From contig JAICQC010000124.1 in assembly GCA_025938055.1 (NCBI GenBank), positions 1 through 10,929 of the forward strand: 10,929 nt of DNA, given 5' to 3'. Source of the stretch: Anaerolineales bacterium. GTDB taxonomy: Bacteria; Chloroflexota; Anaerolineae; Anaerolineales; Villigracilaceae. The notes beneath the pieces are model-generated. The model had not been told where the DNA came from. It saw only the letters and a list, made by a program, of their open reading frames with translations, and searched no databases. Made by a program: the position numbers and the translations under genes. Positions 5,492 to 10,929 of this stretch are shown piece after piece. Numbering within the stretch: the first letter of the stretch is position 1; the number at the start of each line of letters is the position of its first letter.

Positions 5492-6553
5492 ATGCGCACT
5501 GGCTTTGTGATCTATGGCTCGCTCCACACGCTCAGCGGCGGATACTTATATGATCGCAAACTGGTCGAGTATCTGCGCACACAGGGGGATAGTGTAGAGA
5601 TCATCTCTCTGCCATGGCGCAATTACGCCGCCCATTTGACGGACAACTTCCATGTCCAGCTGCCGCCGGGCCTGGATATTCTCATTCAGGATGAGCTCAA
5701 CCATCCATCGTTGATCCTTGCAAATCGGGCAAGGCATCTCTATCCAGTAATTTCCCTTGTCCATCATTTACGATCTTCGGAGCTGCGACCAGCCTGGAAG
5801 AACACCTTCTATCGAGTTATTGAAAAGAAATATCTCCAATCGGTCGATGGATTTATATTCAACTCTCAAACAACGCAGAAAGTAGTCCATACTTTAATTG
5901 GGAAAGATAAGCCTGGCGTCGTTGCCTACCCACCCACAGACCGGTTCGGTGATCCGGTTTCAGAAGCAGAGATCAACAGGCGTGCGCAGATAAGTCCTTT
6001 ACGGGTTTTGTTTTTAGGGAATATCATTTACCGGAAAGGATTACATACGTTATTAAGAGCCATCAGCAGTCAGCACTCAGTATTTCAAATAGATGTTGTT
6101 GGTTCATGGACTGCCGAACCACAGTATGCAAAGCACATAAAGGAATTTATCGCTCACAACAATCTTTCTTCTTCCGTATTTCTTCACGGTTCTCTCGATA
6201 AAGAACGACTCGTCGAAAAGCTCAAACAGGCACACGTCCTTGTCGTCCCATCCAGTTATGAGGGCTTCGGCATCGTCTATCTCGAAGGGATGTGTTTCGG
6301 TCTGCCCGCGATCGGGACAACGGCTGGCGCGGCAGGCGAGGTCATCACCGACGGGGCGGATGGCTTCCTGGTCAAGCCAGAGGATGCCGATGCACTGGCG
6401 CATACACTGAAGGTACTTAACGAGCGCAGGCAGGTCCTCATCCAAATGAGCCTGGCGGCGCGCGAACGTTATTTGCGTCAGCCAAAATGGGAAGAAACGG
6501 CACGCCAAATCCGTGAGTTTCTTCTGAAACGGATCGCTGATTTTTCCGTATAA
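5492..6553 (+). CDS. GT4 family glycosyltransferase (GT-B fold)
   Basis: This 353-residue retaining glycosyltransferase has the two-domain GT-B layout. The N-terminal domain opens with a strand, followed by the glycine loop SGGYLYDRKL (15-24) used for acceptor or phosphate contact. The C-terminal GT4 domain starts near residue 168 with LRVLFLGNIIYRKGLHTLL (170-188), whose Arg181-Lys182 fit the donor diphosphate-binding site. The EX7E motif is Glu257 to Glu265 in EGFGIVYLEGMCFGLP, followed by GEVITDGADGFLV (282-294). It has no membrane helix, so it is cytosolic or peripheral and uses a nucleotide sugar. The start lies 3 bases after the PTPS-like stop with no clear ribosome binding site, which implies translational coupling. 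The middle of the gene (about 5800-6200) looks AT-rich by eye. Sugar donor and acceptor are unknown; the context suggests a small-molecule or lipid acceptor rather than a polysaccharide. Confidence 0.88.
   Translation: MRTGFVIYGSLHTLSGGYLYDRKLVEYLRTQGDSVEIISLPWRNYAAHLTDNFHVQLPPGLDILIQDELNHPSLILANRARHLYPVISLVHHLRSSELRPAWKNTFYRVIEKKYLQSVDGFIFNSQTTQKVVHTLIGKDKPGVVAYPPTDRFGDPVSEAEINRRAQISPLRVLFLGNIIYRKGLHTLLRAISSQHSVFQIDVVGSWTAEPQYAKHIKEFIAHNNLSSSVFLHGSLDKERLVEKLKQAHVLVVPSSYEGFGIVYLEGMCFGLPAIGTTAGAAGEVITDGADGFLVKPEDADALAHTLKVLNERRQVLIQMSLAARERYLRQPKWEETARQIREFLLKRIADFSV
6064..6084. repeat. 7-base tandem tract inside the glycosyltransferase gene
   Basis: Three consecutive units CAGCAGT, CAGCACT and CAGTATT share the leading CAG and the 7-base period. 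They encode part of AISSQHSVFQ (residues 190-199), the variable loop between the first helix and the next strand of the GT4 C-terminal domain. The tract is in frame and does not disrupt the protein. Confidence 0.4.
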
Positions 6554-6615
6554 TCACTAGATCACGATAACCAAAAGAAGCCCGCTCCTTAGAATTTTCG
6601 TGATCTACTGATTAT
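6550..6615. repeat. Long inverted repeat spanning the glycosyltransferase stop codon and the intergenic gap
   Basis: ATAATCACTAGATCACGA (6550-6567) is the reverse complement of TCGTGATCTACTGATTAT (6598-6615) at 17 of 18 positions; the single mismatch is C6557 against C6608. The loop is 30 bases. The glycosyltransferase TAA (6551-6553) lies in the left arm and the right arm ends 12 bases before the YiiX-like ATG. Transcribed, it would make a stable AU-rich stem, but no T-run follows, so it is not a typical intrinsic terminator. It may protect the end of the operon mRNA, act as a regulatory element, or be a relic of a small miniature element. Confidence 0.8.
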
Positions 6616-6627
6616 GAATACAGGCAA

Positions 6628-7254
6628 ATGATCTACACTTATGAAATCGAAGGAATTGCGCTGCAAACGGGCGACATCATCTGCACGATGAATGGCAAAC
6701 CTGATATTTTGCCAGGCGAGTTCTGGCGGATCATTGGCAGACTCGTGCCCGGGGATGTAGACCATGTCGCGATGTATCTGGGTCCGAATGGGAGATGCAT
6801 TGAGTCGGGCACGCGCGGCGTGATCACGTTCGATGTGCCGCGCAGGCGCTGGGACAGCGAACGCATGGCGCTGCAACGCGGGCTTCTGCTGGACACTTTT
6901 TACGGGGTCGTTTCTCCTCTCGAAGGATTGGCAGCTTCCGAGGAGGAACAGCATGAGATGCGTATGGCGGTCGCGGCGTATTGTCTCGCGCAGGCGGGCA
7001 AACCATACAACCTGAACTTCCTCAATGCCGAAAGAGAGGACGCGTTCTATTGCAGCCAGCTGGCGTATAAAGCATATCAGCAGGTGGGCATCGACTTGAA
7101 TACCGGGCTCGCCATGGAGCAATTCCCCGGCACGAACGCCATCGTTTACCCGCAGGAAATTTGGAACGGGTTCAGTCACCGGGCGGCGCAGCGAAACCAG
7201 TATCCAGCAGGCAGCAGACGGCAGGTAATGAAAAGCAGCGAATCGATTTATTAA
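6628..7254 (+). CDS. YiiX/YebB-like NlpC/P60 superfamily cysteine hydrolase
   Basis: This 208-residue protein follows the circularly permuted papain-like (YaeF/YiiX) order, with the catalytic His before the Cys. TGDIICT (14-20) begins the domain, VDHVAMYLG (44-52) holds His46, CIESGTRGV (57-65) gives a possible third residue in Glu59, and DAFYCSQLAYKAY (138-150) holds the nucleophile Cys142. The family includes probable amidases or peptidases acting on peptidoglycan peptides or lipid-linked amides; the exact substrate is rarely known. There is no signal peptide or membrane segment, so it is probably cytosolic. The last 25 residues or so are polar and outside the domain. The ribosome binding site is weak (AGG before ATG 6628). 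The gene is separated from the upstream operon by the large inverted repeat, so it may be expressed independently. Confidence 0.8.
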   Translation: MIYTYEIEGIALQTGDIICTMNGKPDILPGEFWRIIGRLVPGDVDHVAMYLGPNGRCIESGTRGVITFDVPRRRWDSERMALQRGLLLDTFYGVVSPLEGLAASEEEQHEMRMAVAAYCLAQAGKPYNLNFLNAEREDAFYCSQLAYKAYQQVGIDLNTGLAMEQFPGTNAIVYPQEIWNGFSHRAAQRNQYPAGSRRQVMKSSESIY

Positions 7255-7256
7255 GG

Positions 7257-7262
7257 TATAAT
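7257..7262 (+). promoter_or_regulatory. Possible -10 element upstream of the DEAD-box helicase
   Basis: TATAAT, just after the YiiX-like stop, is an exact match to the sigma-70 -10 consensus and lies in an AT-rich patch. No good -35 is seen about 17 bases upstream, so the promoter call is tentative. If it is used, the helicase mRNA would have an untranslated leader of roughly 100 bases (to 7370), in which no strong structure or known riboswitch is visible. Confidence 0.35.
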
Positions 7263-7370
7263 ATTTTCATAACCAAATCACTCACATCAGCAGTCCACCG
7301 CTGTTTACGCGTTTGAGCACCCACTCAATTCCCCAAACATCTGCTCGACTTCTGAAGACAAGGAAATATT

Positions 7371-8603
7371 TTGAACTTCGAACAATTTAATCTGGATTCC
7401 CGCCTTATGCAGGGAATCAAGTATGCTGGGTATGACACCGCCACTCCGATCCAGGAAGCGGCGATCCCGGCAGCCTTACGAGGGCGTGACATCATCGGCA
7501 CCGCGCAAACCGGAACGGGCAAGACTGCCGCATTCGTGCTGCCCATTCTCAACAAACTACTCGATGGTCCGCGAGGGATGCCGCGCGCCCTGATCGTCAC
7601 GCCGACGCGCGAGCTCGCCGAGCAGATCCATCAAGTGGTGCGGGCGCTCTCCGCGGGGACAAAGATCCGCAGCGCAACGATCTACGGCGGGGTTACCGCA
7701 AACCGCCAGATCAAGGCATTAAAAGAAGGTGTGGAAATTCTGGTCGCAACTCCGGGCCGCCTGTTGGATCTCGTCCAGCAGCGGTACGTGAGACTGGAAC
7801 GCATAGAGATTCTGGTGATCGATGAAGCCGACCGCATGTTCGACATGGGCTTCCTGCCGGACCTGAGGCGCATTATCAAAGCTGTGCCTGTTCAACGGCA
7901 GACCATGTTGTTCTCAGCCACATTCCCTGCCGAAGTTGAACAGCTTGCCGCCCAATCCCTTCACGAGCCGCAAAAGATCGCCATGGGCATTAGCCGTCCT
8001 GCGCACACCGTCACACACGCGCTCTACCCTGTGCCCGCGCATCTAAAGTCTGCCTTACTCTTGAAGCTCCTGAAACAGACCGCGACCGAATCGGTGCTGG
8101 TTTTCACGCGTACGAAGCACCGCGCCGAAAAGGTGGCACGCCAGATCGCGCATGCAGGGTTCCGGGTGACAAGCCTGCACAGCAACCGCACCCAGGGACA
8201 ACGCGAACAGGCGCTGCGTGGTTTCAAGACCGGGCACTTCCAGATCATGGTCGCCACCGACATCGCGGCGCGCGGGCTAGACGTGGAAAGCATCTCACAC
8301 GTCATCAACTACGACATGCCTGATACCGCCGACGCCTATATCCATCGTATCGGTCGCACCGGACGCGCCCAGCGAACAGGTGACGCATTCACGCTGGTCA
8401 CGCCGGAAGACAGCGACATGATCCGTACTCTCGAACGCATCATGGGACCTCTAAAAAAGGAAACTTTCCCTGATTTTGACTACACGGTTCCCGCGCCGCC
8501 AAGGTCTGCCTCCGATAGAAGCCAGGGGAATCGCCCTCCGCGCCCCGCTCCCACACCAACACGCCACGCCCGTAACAGGCTGGCGCCAAGGCGAAAGAGA
8601 TAA
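7371..8603 (+). CDS. DEAD-box ATP-dependent RNA helicase, RhlE-like
   Basis: Translation starts at TTG 7371 with AAGGA at 7360-7364. The 410-residue protein has the complete DEAD-box core. The Q motif has Gln28 in GYDTATPIQ, and motif I is AQTGTGKT (45-52). PTREL (78-82) and TPGR (127-130) follow, then DEAD (151-154), SAT (182-184), ATDIAARGLD (295-304) and HRIGRTGR (325-332). FDMGFLPDLRRI after the DEAD box is typical of the RhlE branch. The last 38 residues are rich in Pro, Arg and Ser and end in a basic run, an RNA-binding tail of the kind seen in RhlE and CsdA-like proteins. It unwinds short RNA duplexes using ATP, most likely in ribosome assembly, mRNA decay or cold adaptation. It stands alone and ends just before a strong terminator. 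All catalytic residues are intact. Confidence 0.95.
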   Translation: MNFEQFNLDSRLMQGIKYAGYDTATPIQEAAIPAALRGRDIIGTAQTGTGKTAAFVLPILNKLLDGPRGMPRALIVTPTRELAEQIHQVVRALSAGTKIRSATIYGGVTANRQIKALKEGVEILVATPGRLLDLVQQRYVRLERIEILVIDEADRMFDMGFLPDLRRIIKAVPVQRQTMLFSATFPAEVEQLAAQSLHEPQKIAMGISRPAHTVTHALYPVPAHLKSALLLKLLKQTATESVLVFTRTKHRAEKVARQIAHAGFRVTSLHSNRTQGQREQALRGFKTGHFQIMVATDIAARGLDVESISHVINYDMPDTADAYIHRIGRTGRAQRTGDAFTLVTPEDSDMIRTLERIMGPLKKETFPDFDYTVPAPPRSASDRSQGNRPPRPAPTPTRHARNRLAPRRKR

Positions 8604-8618
8604 ATAGATCATAAATTC

Positions 8619-8657
8619 CACAGCCCGCTCACTTTAAAGTGAGCGGGCTGTGCTTTT
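8619..8657 (+). terminator. Intrinsic terminator after the DEAD-box helicase
   Basis: A perfect palindrome with 17-base arms (8619-8635 and 8636-8652, CACAGCCCGCTCACTTT and its complement) forms a GC-rich hairpin with a small TTTAAA apex and is followed by CTTTT. It begins 15 bases after the helicase stop. The opposite strand lacks a T-run after the hairpin, so it should act mainly on + strand transcription. Confidence 0.85.
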
Positions 8658-8670
8658 CCCAAAGTTCTTA

Positions 8671-8699
8671 TTGCTTTTTGGAGGAATTTCCTGTAAAGT
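8671..8699 (+). promoter_or_regulatory. Candidate sigma-70-type promoter for the C39-like peptidase gene
   Basis: TTGCTT (8671-8676) and TAAAGT (8694-8699) are spaced by 17 bases, resembling -35 and -10 elements, directly after the helicase terminator. A small inverted repeat, AGGAA-T-TTCCT, lies between them and could be an operator. The match to consensus is only moderate. The resulting leader of about 90 bases would include the short reading frame at 8737-8751. Confidence 0.35.
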
Positions 8700-8736
8700 A
8701 ATGTTGTTTGTTTATCCCACATAAGGAGAGATATCA

Positions 8737-8751
8737 TTGCCAATTCTTTGA
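8737..8751 (+). other. Possible four-codon leader reading frame with its own ribosome binding site
   Basis: TAAGGAGAG (8722-8730) sits six bases before a TTG that opens a frame of four codons (start, Pro, Ile, Leu) ending in TGA. The same nine bases occur again at 8781-8789, six bases before the ATG of the C39-like gene. The leader peptide could set up translation-dependent control, or the first site could be a non-productive ribosome stand-by site. The evidence is the spacing and the duplicated motif only. Confidence 0.25.
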
Positions 8752-8795
8752 TTACTTCCCACCTATCCAGACTAACGAATTAAGGAGAGCAAGTG

Positions 8796-10028
8796 ATGAA
8801 GAATGTGCTTCTTACCATAGCACGACTCGCAATGATCGGAGTTCTAATGCTAAATACAGTTTCTTCCGTTTCTGCAAAAGGAGGCGTGGTACATCAAACG
8901 GGTTTCATTCGCTGGGGCGCCGCGGAGAACGGGTTTAATAGTTGGACTCTCAGCGGTATAAGGCTCAACACAAATGGAGGTTTAGAATTCGACCCGGCAA
9001 CAGCCAGCGCCGGGTCCGATCCATATCCTGCCGGGACGTACAATGGTGGAAATTACTATAACGGCGGCTCTTTCTTCGTGGGTGAGGCTACCAGTCCTGA
9101 AATCGCTACTCCGTTCGACTATCAGGAAGCCATTGCATCCTGGAATGCGGCTACACCTGCCGGTTCGTGGGTGGAGGTCCAATTCCGTGCCCGGTATGGG
9201 ACGCGCTGGAGCAAGTGGTATGTGCTCGGCATCTGGGCGTCAGACACTTCGACGGTTGCCCGTCACTCGGTCAACAGCCAGGGTGACTCGGATGGATTTG
9301 TGGCGACCGATACCTTTATCTCTTCGGCGAAGAAAGCCACAACCAATAATTTTCAGATCAAGCTCCGCCTGTTCAGCGCGGATGGAACTTCGGCAGCCAG
9401 CGTGAGGAATGTCTCCGTTGCCTACTCTACCTCAGCACCTAAAAAAGCCGCGGATGTTTCCTCCGGCAACCCTGCGCTATGGAATACATCGATCAACATT
9501 CCTGAATGTTCGCAAATGGTTTATCCCGATGGCGGGGAAGTCTGGTGCAGCCCCACGTCCACCTCGATGGTGCTGGCTTATTGGGACGGTTATAGCGGCG
9601 AGTGCGAGCCGCGAGTCCGCACTGCAGTCGATGGTGTATACGATTGGATCTACGACGGTCATGGCAACTGGCCGTTCAACACTGCCTATGCCGCAACCCT
9701 GGGTTATGAAGGTTATGTCGCGCGTCTCACCAGCCTGGCGCGTGCCGAAGAATACGTGGCAGCGGGTGTGCCTGTCATTATGTCGCTTGCCTGGGGCAAA
9801 GGTGACTTAACGGGTGCGGATATCGAATCGACGAATGGACATCTGCTCGTGCTCGTCGGCTTCGACTCTTCGGGCAACCCAATTGTCAACGATCCCGCCG
9901 CGCCGTCCAACGAAAGTGTGCAGCGGACGTATCTGCGCTCCGAATTCGAACCACTCTGGTTGGAAGCCTCGAGTGGAACGGTGTATTTGATCTACCCTGC
10001 AGGTACAACAGTGCCTGCGCTTCCATAA
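8796..10028 (+). CDS. Secreted protein with C-terminal peptidase C39-like domain
   Basis: The start is set at ATG 8796, six bases after AAGGAGAG; an in-frame GTG at 8793 is too close to that site. The 410-residue product opens with a Sec signal peptide: Lys2, a hydrophobic core at about 4-20, and a likely cut after Ser-Val-Ser-Ala near residue 27. Residues 30 to about 215 are rich in Gly, Ser, Thr and aromatic residues and look like a beta-sandwich; no family is recognised. The C-terminal domain (about 232-402) has a papain-like C39 layout: Cys251 in WCSPTSTSMVLAYW, His349 in GHLLVLVGF and Asp366 in VNDPAA. Cys238 and Cys270 might form a disulfide outside the cell. C39 domains of ABC exporters cut leader peptides, but this stand-alone extracellular form has no transporter beside it, so it is more likely a general protease or peptidoglycan-peptide hydrolase. 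Confidence 0.85.
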   Translation: MKNVLLTIARLAMIGVLMLNTVSSVSAKGGVVHQTGFIRWGAAENGFNSWTLSGIRLNTNGGLEFDPATASAGSDPYPAGTYNGGNYYNGGSFFVGEATSPEIATPFDYQEAIASWNAATPAGSWVEVQFRARYGTRWSKWYVLGIWASDTSTVARHSVNSQGDSDGFVATDTFISSAKKATTNNFQIKLRLFSADGTSAASVRNVSVAYSTSAPKKAADVSSGNPALWNTSINIPECSQMVYPDGGEVWCSPTSTSMVLAYWDGYSGECEPRVRTAVDGVYDWIYDGHGNWPFNTAYAATLGYEGYVARLTSLARAEEYVAAGVPVIMSLAWGKGDLTGADIESTNGHLLVLVGFDSSGNPIVNDPAAPSNESVQRTYLRSEFEPLWLEASSGTVYLIYPAGTTVPALP

Positions 10029-10034
10029 ACGAGT

Positions 10035-10064
10035 AACCCGTCTCGAAAAGAGACGGGTTTTTTT
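10035..10064 (+). terminator. Intrinsic terminator after the C39-like peptidase gene
   Basis: AACCCGTCTC (10035-10044) pairs perfectly with GAGACGGGTT (10050-10059) around a GAAAA loop, and the stem runs into seven T residues (10058-10064). It starts six bases after the stop codon and is a textbook Rho-independent terminator. Confidence 0.92.
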
Positions 10065-10069
10065 ATTAT

Positions 10070-10111
10070 CCCCAGCATTTTAGGGTCAGGAAAAACCCTA
10101 CTTGGCTGGGG
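10070..10111. repeat. Nested inverted repeat between the terminator and the phosphoribosyltransferase
   Basis: The outer arms CCCCAGC (10070-10076) and GCTGGGG (10105-10111) are perfect, extended by a T-A pair at 10069/10112. Inside them TAGGGT (10081-10086) pairs with ACCCTA (10095-10100), with a symmetric 4-by-4 internal loop and an 8-base apical loop. No T-run follows, so it is not a second terminator. It could be a dyad operator for the next gene or a structural RNA element. Confidence 0.6.
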
Positions 10112-10144
10112 AAATTCCTCATTCCTTTTCCATCAAGGACAGGG

Positions 10145-10177
10145 TATAGTATTTTTGGGAACATTCCAGACGAATGT
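10145..10177 (+). promoter_or_regulatory. Possible promoter -10 and adjacent dyad ahead of the phosphoribosyltransferase
   Basis: TATAGT (10145-10150) differs from the -10 consensus at one base. Ten bases downstream, ACATTC (10161-10166) and GAATGT (10172-10177) form a 6-base inverted repeat around CAGAC, where a repressor near the transcription start could bind. No convincing -35 is present. The rest of the gap before the start codon (10178-10236) shows nothing clear except the GAGG ribosome binding site. Confidence 0.3.
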
Positions 10178-10236
10178 GGGTCTGTTGATCAGGGCTGCAT
10201 GTACGAACTTTCATCCTGGTTCACGAAAGAGGAAAG

Positions 10237-10893
10237 ATGGCACCATTTCAGGATCGCAGAGATGCAGGGAGAAAACTTGCCCAAAAGTTATCAGCCTATT
10301 CTGGTCGGCCGGATGTGACGATCCTGGCTCTGCCACGCGGGGGCGTACCGGTGGCTTATGAGGTTGCGCGCGCTTTGAACGCCCCCCTCGATATATTCAT
10401 CGTTCGAAAACTGGGTTTGCCGGGCCGCGAAGAGCTGGCGATCGGAGCGATCGCTTCCGGGGGCGTACGCGTGTTGAATCAGGATATTATTCGTATGCTG
10501 AGCATCCCCGATGAGGTGATCAACCTGGTTGTGAAGCGTGAATCACAGGAGTTGCAGCGTCGTGAGGAGCTTTATCGTCATGGACATGCAGCACCGGAAA
10601 CCCGGGACCGCACGGTCATTCTCATCGATGACGGGCTTGCCACCGGCGCCAGCATGCGGGCTGCTGTGGCTGGATTGCGCGCCCAGCATCCCGCCAGGAT
10701 CGTCGTCGCCGTACCTGCGGCTGCGACGGAAACATGCGATGCATTCCAGACGGAAGTGGATGAGATCGTTTGCGCGGTCACACCCGAGCCGTTTTATGGA
10801 GTCGGTCACTGGTATGAGGATTTTTCACAGACCACAGATGAAGAAGTGCAGAACCTCTTGCATGAAGCAAACCGTCAGTTGTTATATAGATGA
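10237..10893 (+). CDS. Phosphoribosyltransferase-domain protein (type I PRTase fold)
   Basis: This 218-residue protein has the type I PRTase signature VILIDDGLATGASM at 127-140, where the Asp131-Asp132 pair and the following ATG-type loop bind PRPP. Upstream blocks ALPRGGVPVAYEVA (31-44) and DIFIVRKLGLPGREELAIGAIA (52-73) match a broad bacterial group of stand-alone PRTases, distinct from the standard adenine, uracil or hypoxanthine enzymes. The first resembles the pyrophosphate loop; the second, with its Lys and Arg, probably shapes the substrate site. GHWYEDFSQTTDEEV (190-204) near the C-terminus is also typical of this group. The base or other substrate is unknown, and some members may act as regulators or hydrolases. 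GAGG at 10229-10232 supports the ATG. It has its own leader after a terminator, so it starts a new transcription unit. Confidence 0.87.
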   Translation: MAPFQDRRDAGRKLAQKLSAYSGRPDVTILALPRGGVPVAYEVARALNAPLDIFIVRKLGLPGREELAIGAIASGGVRVLNQDIIRMLSIPDEVINLVVKRESQELQRREELYRHGHAAPETRDRTVILIDDGLATGASMRAAVAGLRAQHPARIVVAVPAAATETCDAFQTEVDEIVCAVTPEPFYGVGHWYEDFSQTTDEEVQNLLHEANRQLLYR

Positions 10894-10901
10894 GGAATTT
10901 T

Positions 10902-10929
10902 ATGAGAGGCGCTATGAATAAAACGAATA
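10902..10929 (+). CDS. Possible start of a further gene, truncated by the window edge
   Basis: ATG 10902 lies nine bases after the phosphoribosyltransferase stop with GAGG at 10892-10895 as a fair ribosome binding site, and the frame stays open to the window end (Met-Arg-Gly-Ala-Met-Asn-Lys-Thr-Asn). ATG 10914 in the same frame is an alternative start with GAGAGG before it. Too little is present to name a product; the tight spacing would put it in an operon with the phosphoribosyltransferase. Confidence 0.35.

Noticed and set aside
6550..6615. Intrinsic terminator for the cluster
   Set aside because: The stem is AT-rich with a 30-base loop and is not followed by a T-run.
6589..7179. Long antisense open frame (196 codons) opposite the YiiX-like gene
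   Set aside because: It mirrors the codon pattern of a gene with clear domain motifs on the + strand, shows no recognisable motif and lacks a ribosome binding site.
8793..8795. GTG 8793 as start of the C39-like protein
   Set aside because: It is only three bases from the AAGGAGAG site; ATG 8796 has the normal six-base spacing. The choice changes the protein by one residue.
8708..8938. 76-codon + strand frame overlapping the start of the C39-like gene
   Set aside because: It runs through the ribosome binding site and signal-peptide coding region in another frame, has no motif, and its own start lacks a suitable binding site.
1..10929. CRISPR array, tRNA, rRNA, transposase or phage genes
   Set aside because: No regularly spaced long direct repeats, cloverleaf sequences, rRNA motifs or transposase/integrase motifs were found on either strand.

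Overview
All supported genes in this window lie on the + strand, coding density is high, and base composition is moderate. The gene mix points to a bacterium of the Chloroflexota, most likely Anaerolineae. It includes an FkbM-type methyltransferase, a stand-alone ComB-like protein, a medium-chain dehydrogenase of the BchC/threonine-dehydrogenase type, a QueD/PTPS-like protein, a secreted C39-like peptidase and several TTG/GTG starts. This assignment is inference from gene content, not from a marker gene.

Bases 1-6553 form one long run of closely packed genes. A 5'-truncated FkbM methyltransferase is followed by a PlsC-like acyltransferase whose stop overlaps the start of an LPG-synthase/UPF0104-type integral membrane protein. 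A 52-base gap then leads into a very tight block: a four-helix membrane protein, a medium-chain dehydrogenase (TAATG overlap), an RDD membrane protein, a ComB-like phosphatase, a divergent pterin-synthase-fold protein and a GT4 glycosyltransferase. Gaps inside this block run from an overlap to 20 bases. The compactness argues for co-transcription and a shared, unidentified pathway, probably one that makes, glycosylates and perhaps handles at the membrane a small molecule or lipid. The pterin-synthase homologue has lost most of the residues that define QueD/PTPS catalysis, so ordinary queuosine or biopterin synthesis is not a safe reading.

The glycosyltransferase stop codon lies inside a near-perfect inverted repeat (18-base arms, one mismatch) that fills the gap to a YiiX/YebB-like NlpC/P60 cysteine hydrolase. 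Next come a RhlE-type DEAD-box helicase with a strong intrinsic terminator, a secreted two-part protein with a C-terminal C39-like papain-fold domain and its own terminator, and a stand-alone phosphoribosyltransferase preceded by a nested hairpin. A possible further gene begins at the right edge. These right-hand genes look like separate transcription units.

No rRNA, tRNA, CRISPR array, IS element or phage gene was seen. No gene-free stretch exceeds about 210 bases. The most interesting points are the compact cluster with the catalytically altered PTPS-like protein, the large inverted repeat at 6550-6615, and degenerate 7-base tandem tracts inside three genes of the cluster.
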